5,502 nucleotides of DNA from Verrucomicrobiota bacterium. GTDB lineage: Bacteria > Verrucomicrobiota > Verrucomicrobiia > Chthoniobacterales > UBA10450. The notes below the pieces were generated by a model. The model had not been told where the DNA came from, searched no databases, and saw nothing but the letters and a program-made list of their open reading frames with translations. Within the stretch, counting starts at the first letter, position 1; every line of letters starts with the position of its first letter. The stretch covers positions 1 through 5,502 of the forward strand of contig QHOD01000136.1 of the NCBI GenBank assembly GCA_003218615.1. Reading direction: 5' to 3'. Position numbers and translations under genes: made by a program. Of the stretch, positions 1 to 5,502 are shown piece by piece.

Positions 1-121
1 GAATGCGGGGTGCGTGATAAACTGGAAGTGTAATGCAAGATCGACATCTTCATTCTAGCCAGACTTGCCGGAGCAAGTTTTCTTGATTAACTCCCGCCCT
101 GGTTTCCGCCGCCTTGCTCGC
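1..121. other. Leader region upstream of the phosphorylase gene
   Basis: No gene can be supported here. The three forward frames are closed early by stops (for example TAA at 31-33 and TAG at 56-58), so at most a short tail of an upstream gene could enter from the left edge. The phosphorylase frame is open from base 59 onward. A GGAG at 70-73 lies 9 bases before an in-frame TTG at 83, which makes that TTG an alternative start. No convincing -35/-10 pair was recognised. Confidence 0.4.
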
Positions 122-2677
122 ATGCCAACTTTCCAAACTTACAATGTGACACCGATCCTGCCAGCGGCGCTCGAGCCGCTGCGCGAGTTGAGTTTCAATC
201 TTTGGTGGACATGGGAGCCTGCGGCGCGTCGTCTTTTTCGGCAGCTCGATCCGGAGCTTTGGAATCGGACCAATCACAATCCGGTGCGTATGTTGCAGCT
301 TTCGCGACAATCGCGGCTCGAAGAAGTCTCGCAGGACAAGGCTTTCCTAAGGGAACTGAAGGAAGTGCACGATGCATTCGGCAATTATCTCTCTCGGAAA
401 GACACCTACGGAAAAACCGGACCTGGAAGCGGGATCAAAAATCCGGTCGCTTATTTTTCTGCTGAATTTGGTTTTCACGAATCGATCCCAAATTATTCCG
501 GCGGTCTCGGGATCCTTGCCAGCGATCATTGCAAATCGGCCAGCGATCTCGATCTAAACTTCGTCGGGATCGGCCTGCTTTACCGCCATGGTTATTTCAG
601 GCAGCAGATCGACAAGGAAGGCGTTCAGGAAGCGATCAATCTGAATCAAAGCTTTTATCACCTCCCGATTCGCGAAGTCCGCCGCGGTGACACGAACTTG
701 CTCATTTCGGTGCCAATTCTGGAACGAGAAATTTTCGCCAAGCTTTGGGAACTCTGCGTTGGCCGCGTAAGCATTTATCTTCTCGATACCGATATTGCTG
801 AAAACAGTGCCGAGGACCGGCGGATCACCGCCGAGCTTTATGGTGGCGACCTCGAAATGCGGATGCGTCAGGAAATCGTGCTCGGGATCGGCGGCGTCAA
901 AGCGCTGGCCGCGCTGGGCATCGCGCCTGACGTATTTCACATGAACGAAGGGCACTCGGCGTTCCTCGCGCTCGAACGCGTTCGTCTCAACGTTATCGAG
1001 AGGAAGCTCGATTTTTATTCCGCGCTTCAAGTCGTAGCGGCGGCGAACGTATTCACTACACATACCCCCGTTCCAGCTGGTAACGATTCCTTTCCACGCG
1101 AAATGATGCGGAGATATTTTGGCGGTTTCGCGAAGGAACTAGGCATTCCGTTTGATGAATTGTTCTCTTTTGGCCAGACGCGTGTCGATCCGAACGACCC
1201 ATTTAGCATGACCATTCTGGCACTGCGCCTCAGCCGGCATACCAATGGCGTGAGCAAATTGCATGGCGACGTTACGCGATCGCTCTGGAAAGATGTGTGG
1301 GCCGGCGTGCCGGTGCACGAAGTGCCGATCACGAGTATCACCAACGGCATTCACACAAAAACATGGATGGCGCCCGAGTTTTCAGCGCTTTACCGCAAGC
1401 ATCTCGGCGCGTGGGAGGAACATCTCACCGAACCCGAGTTTTGGCGCGGCGTGATCGACATTCCCGATGCGCAGCTCTGGGAGACTCATCAGAAACTCAA
1501 ACTGCGGCTAATCGAGTTTGTGCGTGAGCGGGTGCGGCGACAGCGACAGCGCCTAGGAGAATCGCCGGAATCGATCCGGAGGGTGAACCGCATTCTTGAC
1601 CCGGAGATTTTAACGATTGGTTTTGCGCGCCGTTTCGCGACTTATAAACGCGGCACACTTTTGTTAACCGACAAGGAACGGCTCAAGCGATTGCTCAACG
1701 ACACAACCCGGCCGGTGCAATTCATTTTCGCAGGTAAAGCGCATCCACGTGATGAAGGGGGCAAGGCGCTTATCCAGGAGGTTTATAAATTCAGCCGCGA
1801 AGCTGGCGTCGAAAATCGCGTCGTTTTTCTGGAAGATTACGACAGTTACATCGCGCGCCGTCTCGTGCAGGGTGTCGATCTTTGGCTCAACCATCCGCTT
1901 CGTCCGCTGGAAGCGAGCGGCACCAGCGGAATGAAGTCGGCGCCGAATGGCTGCATCAATCTGAGCGTGCTCGACGGTTGGTGGCGCGAAGGCTACAACG
2001 GCAACAACGGCTGGGCGATTGGAGCCGAGATTGATAAGGGCACGACCGAATTTCAGAACGAAGTGGACGCGAACAGTCTTTATCAGTTGCTCGAGAACCA
2101 GATCATTCCGCTCTATTACGCAAAGCCGGACGGCAAACTTCCCCTCGCCTGGCTGCAGTTGATGCGCGAATCCATTCGTAGCGTTACGCCAGTCTTCAAC
2201 ACGCAACGCATGGTGAAGGAATATACCGAGCACCTTTATGTTCCCGCTGCGCAATCGTACGAAAATTTCGCTCGCGACGGCTGCGGCCCAGCCACGCAAC
2301 TGAGCCAGTGGAAGACGCAAATACGCAAGGATTGGCCGCAAGTGCAGATTTCCGATGTTCAGGTCGTCAACAAAGATCGACAAAATATTTTGGTCGGGGA
2401 ATCCTTGCAGATAACCGCGCGCGTTCATCTCGGCGCAGTCGATCCGAACCATGTGCGCGTGGAGGCATACCACGGCGAAGTAGGTAATGGCGACATCCGC
2501 AATCCCACGGCGACCGTGCTGAATCAGAACAGCCAGGCGGATGCGGACGGCAATTACATCTATCAAGGCTCAGTCCCGGCTGCCGAAAGCGGCACTTACG
2601 GATTCAGCGTGCGCGTCGTGCCTACTCACTCACATTTGATGCAAGCGCACGAACTGCGTCTGATCACGTGGTCGTAG
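122..2677 (+). CDS. glgP: Alpha-glucan (glycogen/maltodextrin) phosphorylase, GT35 family, short type
   Basis: This is a cytoplasmic PLP enzyme that phosphorolyses alpha-1,4-glucan ends to release glucose 1-phosphate. From the ATG at 122 it has 851 residues. The N-terminal section (about 5-105, with LSFNLWWTWEP) matches the DUF3417 domain typical of this subgroup. The catalytic body follows: AYFSAEFGFHE (110-120), HMNEGH (273-278), TTHTPVPAGN from 312, GFARRFATYKR (500-510), AGKAHP (537-542) and EASGTSGMK (597-605). By eye, R504 and K509 align with the phosphate-site Arg569 and Lys574 of muscle phosphorylase, and K605 with the PLP-binding Lys680. Residues from about 750 form the beta-rich C-terminal extension ending in ELRLITWS, usual in this subgroup. 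The frame is open back to base 59 and TTG starts at 65 or 83 are possible. ATG122 is preferred because MPTFQTYNVTP fits the family N-terminus, although no Shine-Dalgarno precedes it. No motif is missing. Preference between glycogen and maltodextrin cannot be read from the sequence. Confidence 0.96.
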   Translation: MPTFQTYNVTPILPAALEPLRELSFNLWWTWEPAARRLFRQLDPELWNRTNHNPVRMLQLSRQSRLEEVSQDKAFLRELKEVHDAFGNYLSRKDTYGKTGPGSGIKNPVAYFSAEFGFHESIPNYSGGLGILASDHCKSASDLDLNFVGIGLLYRHGYFRQQIDKEGVQEAINLNQSFYHLPIREVRRGDTNLLISVPILEREIFAKLWELCVGRVSIYLLDTDIAENSAEDRRITAELYGGDLEMRMRQEIVLGIGGVKALAALGIAPDVFHMNEGHSAFLALERVRLNVIERKLDFYSALQVVAAANVFTTHTPVPAGNDSFPREMMRRYFGGFAKELGIPFDELFSFGQTRVDPNDPFSMTILALRLSRHTNGVSKLHGDVTRSLWKDVWAGVPVHEVPITSITNGIHTKTWMAPEFSALYRKHLGAWEEHLTEPEFWRGVIDIPDAQLWETHQKLKLRLIEFVRERVRRQRQRLGESPESIRRVNRILDPEILTIGFARRFATYKRGTLLLTDKERLKRLLNDTTRPVQFIFAGKAHPRDEGGKALIQEVYKFSREAGVENRVVFLEDYDSYIARRLVQGVDLWLNHPLRPLEASGTSGMKSAPNGCINLSVLDGWWREGYNGNNGWAIGAEIDKGTTEFQNEVDANSLYQLLENQIIPLYYAKPDGKLPLAWLQLMRESIRSVTPVFNTQRMVKEYTEHLYVPAAQSYENFARDGCGPATQLSQWKTQIRKDWPQVQISDVQVVNKDRQNILVGESLQITARVHLGAVDPNHVRVEAYHGEVGNGDIRNPTATVLNQNSQADADGNYIYQGSVPAAESGTYGFSVRVVPTHSHLMQAHELRLITWS

Positions 2678-2684
2678 CTCTCTA

Positions 2685-2719
2685 GCCACGCGACTGTGGC
2701 GCGTCAGTCAGCGCGTTTT
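2685..2719 (+). terminator. Weak terminator-like hairpins in the convergent gap
   Basis: Eight bases after the phosphorylase stop there is a 5-bp stem, GCCAC (2685-2689) with GTGGC (2696-2700), around a 6-base loop. Next to it CGCG (2700-2703) can pair with CGCG (2712-2715), followed by TTTT at 2716-2719. Both stems are short, so this is only a possible intrinsic terminator. The position between converging genes is right for one. The near-perfect palindrome AGTCGACGACT (2723-2733) lies just beyond. Confidence 0.25.
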
Positions 2720-2743
2720 AACAGTCGACGACTACTGCGATCG

Positions 2744-3781
2744 CTAAAACTGCACTGAAATCCCGCCGTGCAAACGGTAATCGGGAACAACCTGTAGCGC
2801 GGTGTTGTCGATCAGCACCGGTAATTCAGCAGCAACTTCCGCGCTCCAGCGCCCGCGCGACACTACGATGCGCGGACCTAGAAAGACGGAAGTGATGCCG
2901 GTGTCCTCCGCCTTTTCGCCGCGGAATCGATCGACATCTTTGTATTCACCGGAGGCTACAAACTGCACCCCGACTGTGGTGTCGCGGTTACGGACGATGT
3001 AGTAACCGGGTCCGCCCGCCGAGACGAGATCGTTGGCGAAGTGATATTGATGGGTGCCATCACCGCGCAAGGTGAATTGGACGTTCGCTTCAAAGAAGAC
3101 ATTCTTGTAACGGAGCGACGTCTGCTCTCCAAAGATGCCGTCATACGATCCCGTTCCGAGGGTGAGATCGTGCCCGTGGATCCCACTCGCGGGCGCGCCG
3201 GGAATCTCGATTTCGTGAAATTCTTCCTCGAGCCGGCTGCTGTCACCGGTTGGAAATTTGATTCCGGTCAGCAAAACCGCCGACGCCGTGAAGTCCGGCT
3301 CATGCTCGATCGCAATGGGATTTTTGCCCTCGAATTCAAAGCTTCTCCGCGCCGGCGACGCGTAATGAAAAAGCACCGTTTTCAGCAAAAGGGACACATC
3401 TCCCAGACCGGAAACTGTGCCGCGATCAATCTTAAAACCTTCCGGCCTTTTGAATTCGCGATAAATCAGCGGGACATTGAGTTGAAGAGCGAAGCGGCTG
3501 TTGATTTGGTAACCGGCCACAATCTGCGTGATCGAACTGTTTTCATATTGTCCGGTCGGATTTGCGACTTCGTGTCCATCCACTTGAACGGTCGCAAAAC
3601 GGGTGAATTGCTCGCCGACCGCCGCGTACCATCCGGCCAGCCAGGGAAAAAAATGGGTCGATTCCATTCCCGGCATGGCGTTGAGCTGTGGCGTGTAACA
3701 GCCGCAAAGATCGCACGCGCGACTCGTGACCACACCCGCCACGACAAAGACCAACAAACAAAACAAACGTAAAATTTTCAT
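2744..3781 (-). CDS. Secreted outer-membrane beta-barrel protein with N-terminal CxxCxC motif
   Basis: This 345-residue protein has a clear signal peptide (MKILRLF, hydrophobic core to about residue 18, then T-S-R-A), giving a likely signal peptidase I cut after A22. The mature protein then starts C23-D-L-C26-G-C28. The remainder has alternating polar/apolar strands, a GLGDVSLLL stretch near residue 125 like that of transporter-type or phenol-pathway (MetA-like) barrels, and a terminal phenylalanine (SVQF), the usual outer-membrane assembly signal. I recognise the fold class but not a named family, and the substrate is unknown. The ATG at 3781 was chosen over a GTG start at 3850 because AGGAGG (3793-3788) sits 6 bases upstream and the signal peptide begins there. 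The gene follows a small cysteine protein gene on the same strand, 117 bases away, so the two are probably one operon. A metal-related transport or sensing role is only an inference from the cysteine cluster. Confidence 0.8.
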   Translation of the reverse strand: MKILRLFCLLVFVVAGVVTSRACDLCGCYTPQLNAMPGMESTHFFPWLAGWYAAVGEQFTRFATVQVDGHEVANPTGQYENSSITQIVAGYQINSRFALQLNVPLIYREFKRPEGFKIDRGTVSGLGDVSLLLKTVLFHYASPARRSFEFEGKNPIAIEHEPDFTASAVLLTGIKFPTGDSSRLEEEFHEIEIPGAPASGIHGHDLTLGTGSYDGIFGEQTSLRYKNVFFEANVQFTLRGDGTHQYHFANDLVSAGGPGYYIVRNRDTTVGVQFVASGEYKDVDRFRGEKAEDTGITSVFLGPRIVVSRGRWSAEVAAELPVLIDNTALQVVPDYRLHGGISVQF

Positions 3782-3787
3782 TTGGTT

Positions 3788-3793
3788 CCTCCT
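3788..3793 (-). promoter_or_regulatory. Strong Shine-Dalgarno site (AGGAGG) of the barrel gene
   Basis: On the minus strand a perfect AGGAGG is separated by six bases (AACCAA) from the ATG at 3781-3779. This decides the start of the barrel gene. It begins directly after the U-run of the upstream hairpin, so the structure could affect ribosome access. Confidence 0.85.
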
Positions 3794-3833
3794 AAAAATG
3801 GGAGCGACGCTGCAAAATCCCGCAGCAGTCCCC
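3794..3833 (-). terminator. Terminator-like hairpin with U-run in the barrel-gene leader
   Basis: Read on the minus strand, the arms are GGG-GAC-(U)-GCUGC (3833-3822) and GCAGC-GUC-(GCU)-CCC (3813-3800), around an 8-base loop GGGAUUUU. Then follow A and five U (3799-3794). Eight core pairs plus three outer pairs beyond a 3-base bulge, followed by a U-run, look like an intrinsic terminator. However, it ends only 12 bases before the start codon. A complete stop here would silence the barrel gene, because no promoter fits downstream. It is therefore more likely an attenuator or a translation-control hairpin than a simple operon end. Confidence 0.4.
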
Positions 3834-3849
3834 GATTTGTTGATGCGCA

Positions 3850-3883
3850 CGACTGCGATCCGGGCACACCCAGTGCGCAGTCG
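3850..3883 (-). promoter_or_regulatory. Long stem-loop between the small cysteine gene and the barrel gene
   Basis: A perfect 8-bp inverted repeat, CGACTGCG (minus strand, 3883-3876) with CGCAGTCG (3857-3850), encloses a second stem, CUGGG with CCCGG (one G-U pair), closed by a UGUG tetraloop. The two stems are separated by a symmetric 2x2 internal loop, giving 13 pairs in all. No U-run follows. The element begins about 15 bases after the stop codon of the small cysteine protein gene. It may be a transcript-processing or stabilising structure, or the first half of an attenuator together with the hairpin at 3800-3833. Confidence 0.45.
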
Positions 3884-3898
3884 ATTTCGAATCGCGAA

Positions 3899-4345
3899 TT
3901 AGCTCAGGAGGAATCGCGGCGGTGGAACCGGTGGCGAATGCCCGATGTTGCAGAATGAAAAATCAACCGATGCGTACTCAAAAAGTCTAAAAGGCGGCGC
4001 CAAACCAATCGCGCGCGGCGCACAGATCATGTCGATCTTCTGCACCGGCGATCGGAGATCAGATTTTTTCTCGGAATCCTTTCCTCTGCTCACAGCGTGA
4101 CAAAGCGAGCACGGATGAGAGCCGTCGAAGGTCTGCGTGATCGCTTGGCGCAGCGGCGCGCACCTCGAATAATCTATGATCATCGTTGTCCACGCCACCG
4201 ATTGAAGCGCGATCCAATGCAACCCGATCGCGCAACAGAGCGCGAAAATCGTGGCAATGCGGCCGGCGCAGCGAAGCACGATTGCGATGCTAATTAGCAG
4301 CTCGTCAATGTCAACGCTCGGTCTTTTGAGCAGGGACCGCCGCAC
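3899..4345 (-). CDS. Small membrane-anchored cysteine protein with HPCSLC motif
   Basis: The open frame encodes 148 residues from a GTG at 4345. A single hydrophobic segment (about 29-52, ATIFALCCAIGLHWIALQSV) suggests an uncleaved anchor or signal peptide. It is followed by DYSRCAPLRQAITQTFDGSHPCSLCHAV, with H77-P-C79-S-L-C82, then a charged SEKKSD stretch and a tail ending SPPVPPPRFLLS. From memory, similar TFDG-HPCxLC proteins occur as hypothetical proteins in Verrucomicrobia, and the layout recalls DUF2946-type small envelope proteins. Neither was checked. The function is unknown, and the CxxC after His-Pro could bind a metal or be redox active outside the membrane. The start is uncertain: a GTG at 4279 would give a 126-residue protein starting just before the hydrophobic segment, and neither start has a good Shine-Dalgarno. 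The gene precedes the barrel gene on the same strand. Confidence 0.65.
   Translation of the reverse strand: MRRSLLKRPSVDIDELLISIAIVLRCAGRIATIFALCCAIGLHWIALQSVAWTTMIIDYSRCAPLRQAITQTFDGSHPCSLCHAVSRGKDSEKKSDLRSPVQKIDMICAPRAIGLAPPFRLFEYASVDFSFCNIGHSPPVPPPRFLLS
4288..4299. promoter_or_regulatory. 12-bp palindrome near the alternative start of the small cysteine gene
   Basis: TGCTAATTAGCA is a perfect 12-bp palindrome lying 8 bases upstream (minus strand) of the alternative GTG start at 4279. A TTGACA (-35 consensus on the minus strand) lies at 4314-4309, but no good -10 box follows at the normal 16-18 base spacing. It could be an operator if translation starts at 4279. If the longer start is used it is simply coding sequence. 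A palindrome of this size is expected about once in a window of this length by chance. Confidence 0.2.
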
Positions 4346-4409
4346 CCAGGATTGCCCGCGCTTTTAACTGGTCAAAGGAGCTACGACACGCTATAAACCG
4401 GTTTCTACC
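4346..4409. promoter_or_regulatory. Divergent intergenic region between cysteine gene and haloperoxidase
   Basis: These 64 bases separate two genes that point away from each other, so start signals for both should lie here or just inside the genes. On the plus strand a TATAAA (4392-4397) could be a -10 box just ahead of the GTG at 4410, but no -35 match stands out. An AAAGGAG (4374-4380) is a good Shine-Dalgarno sequence but lies 29 bases before the chosen start, too far to serve it. In-frame stops at 4365-4367 (plus) and 4366-4364 (minus) limit both genes. Confidence 0.3.
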
Positions 4410-5502
4410 GTGAAAAAAGGCCCTCAAAAATCAGCCCTATTCGCAATTACTGTCTCTGGATTCGCTCTTGTCGGCTTTGTCGGCGCACAGACCGCGTTTC
4501 GCAACTTCAATGACGCGTGGGGTCCCCGCTATCGGCCGGCACTTCAAATTCCCACGCCTTCAACGCACCCAATGCCGCATGGGATTGGTCCCGCCAACCG
4601 GATTCGGCACTGGAACGAGATCGCGATCAATGCGAGCGGGCTGGATCACACGCCTGTCGCCGTAGGGGAAAATCGTGTTTTCGGAGAACAATTGGGTCCA
4701 GCGCGCGCGAGCCGAGCGATGGCGATTGTGCATATCGCGATTTTCGAAGCAGTAAATGCAATCGACGGCGGCTGCCAAAGCTATACTGGCCTTGCCGCGG
4801 CGCGCCCCGACACGTCGATGGAATGTGCAATTGCACAAGCGGCGTGCGCTACGCTGGACGCGCTCTTTCCTTCGCAAAAGACGGCCTTCGACCAGCAATT
4901 GGCTAGCGAACTGGCTCAGATTCCAAATTCGCCTCGCAAGACAGATGGCGTCTCACTAGGGCACCGCGCCGCTTCGGCGATACTTGCGCTTCGGGCCAAT
5001 GATGGATCGCAGCAGGCGGAACCGCGTGTCGGCATTCAGTTCATCACCAGTAACGACCCGGGGAAATGGCGCCAGGACCCGATCAGCCAGCATCCATTGG
5101 CGCTCGGCGCGTACTGGGGTTTTGTCCAACCTTTCGTATTGCAATCCTCGAACCAGTTCCGCGCGCCGATGCCGCCTGCATTGAACAGCGTCGAATACGC
5201 AGCGGCTTATAACGAAGCGAAATCAATCGGCGGTGACGGGATCGTAACTCCGACAACCCGCACCGCAGAACAAACTCAGATCGGAATTTTCTGGGCTTAC
5301 GATGGAACGCCGAGCCTTTGCGCGCCGCCGCGGTTATACAACCAGATCATCATGCACATCGCCGATCAGATAGGCACAAGCTCGAACCCCGCGGAACTGG
5401 CACGGCTGTTGGCCCTCACAAACGTGGCAATGGCCGATGCCGCCATAGCGATTTGGGAATCGAAATACTATTACCAGTACTGGCGACCGGTCACCGCCAT
5501 CC
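4410..5502 (+). CDS. Exported vanadium-dependent haloperoxidase / PAP2-superfamily protein (3' end cut off)
   Basis: The frame stays open from a GTG at 4410 to the window edge (364 codons) and is truncated there. It starts with a signal peptide: MKKGPQKS, a hydrophobic core, then GFVGA with a likely cut before Q27. Family-like stretches follow: RHWNEIAINASGLDHTP (about 70-86), RVFGEQLGPARASRAMAIVH and IAIFEAVNAIDG (about 88-120). Near the end ESKYYYQYWRPVTAI matches the first vanadate-binding motif Kx6RP, with K352 and R359 corresponding to K353 and R360 of Curvularia chloroperoxidase. The PSGH and SRx7H motifs that complete the site must lie beyond the window. The known family oxidises halides with hydrogen peroxide, or in relatives hydrolyses phosphate esters, and the visible part cannot separate these. 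Location is probably periplasmic or extracellular. The start fits the signal peptide but has no properly spaced Shine-Dalgarno. It is divergent from the cysteine gene, with no clear functional link. Confidence 0.85.
   Translation, partial: MKKGPQKSALFAITVSGFALVGFVGAQTAFRNFNDAWGPRYRPALQIPTPSTHPMPHGIGPANRIRHWNEIAINASGLDHTPVAVGENRVFGEQLGPARASRAMAIVHIAIFEAVNAIDGGCQSYTGLAAARPDTSMECAIAQAACATLDALFPSQKTAFDQQLASELAQIPNSPRKTDGVSLGHRAASAILALRANDGSQQAEPRVGIQFITSNDPGKWRQDPISQHPLALGAYWGFVQPFVLQSSNQFRAPMPPALNSVEYAAAYNEAKSIGGDGIVTPTTRTAEQTQIGIFWAYDGTPSLCAPPRLYNQIIMHIADQIGTSSNPAELARLLALTNVAMADAAIAIWESKYYYQYWRPVTAI

Noticed and set aside
1664..2566. A 300-codon minus-strand open frame opposite the phosphorylase
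   Set aside because: It overlaps the most conserved part of the phosphorylase. Its translation shows no recognisable motif and it has no start signal.
2723..2733. AGTCGACGACT near-perfect palindrome in the convergent gap as a binding site or terminator
   Set aside because: The arms leave a one-base loop and no U-run follows on either strand. It is too small to call and is mentioned only as context for the weak terminator.
2929..2940. GATCGACATCTT occurs here and at 39-50, suggesting a repeat or shared site
   Set aside because: About one 12-base match is expected by chance in a window of this size. The two contexts are unrelated (one is inside a coding region) and the flanks do not match further.
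3041..3772. A 243-codon plus-strand open frame opposite the barrel gene
   Set aside because: It lies entirely antisense to a gene with a convincing signal peptide, Shine-Dalgarno and barrel features. Its translation is highly basic with no domain-like pattern, typical of a shadow frame in GC-rich DNA.
3782..3850. Longer barrel-protein form starting at a GTG at 3850
   Set aside because: It would put 23 extra residues before a proper signal peptide and ignore the perfectly spaced AGGAGG. The extra codons coincide with hairpin B of the leader.
4517..4906. Plus- and minus-strand frames of about 110-130 codons overlapping the haloperoxidase start
   Set aside because: The frame starting at 4410 has a signal peptide and family motifs across this stretch. 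The others are arginine- and serine-rich shadow translations.

Overview
The window looks like a piece of chromosome from a Gram-negative bacterium of roughly 55% GC. A deep-branching soil lineage, most likely Verrucomicrobia (Chthoniobacter/Spartobacteria-like), is my best guess. The guess rests on three things: an outer-membrane barrel with an N-terminal CxxCxC motif, a neighbouring small protein with an HPCSLC motif of a type I associate with Verrucomicrobia, and a secreted vanadium haloperoxidase-like protein. It comes from reading alone and was not tested against a database.

Layout from left to right: (1) about 120 bases of leader with no recognisable gene. (2) A plus-strand alpha-glucan phosphorylase of the short GT35 type (glgP), complete, with its PLP-lysine and phosphate-site motifs intact. 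(3) A 66-base convergent gap with weak hairpins. (4) A minus-strand gene for a secreted beta-barrel protein whose mature N-terminus begins with CDLCGC. (5) A 117-base leader upstream of that gene holding two hairpins, the nearer one followed by a U-run and then directly by a strong Shine-Dalgarno sequence. (6) A minus-strand gene for a small membrane-anchored cysteine protein, probably co-transcribed with the barrel gene. (7) A short divergent intergenic region. (8) A plus-strand gene for an exported vanadium-dependent haloperoxidase / PAP2-superfamily protein, cut off by the window end just after the first half of its vanadate-binding site.

The phosphorylase is ordinary central metabolism (release of glucose 1-phosphate from glycogen or maltodextrins) and has no obvious link to its neighbours. 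The most interesting part is the leftward two-gene unit at about 2744-4345. It encodes two envelope proteins that each carry a closely spaced cysteine motif, separated by a leader that could fold as a transcription attenuator. A metal-related envelope function is a reasonable inference but is not demonstrated by the sequence. No tRNA, rRNA, CRISPR array, transposase or attachment site was seen.
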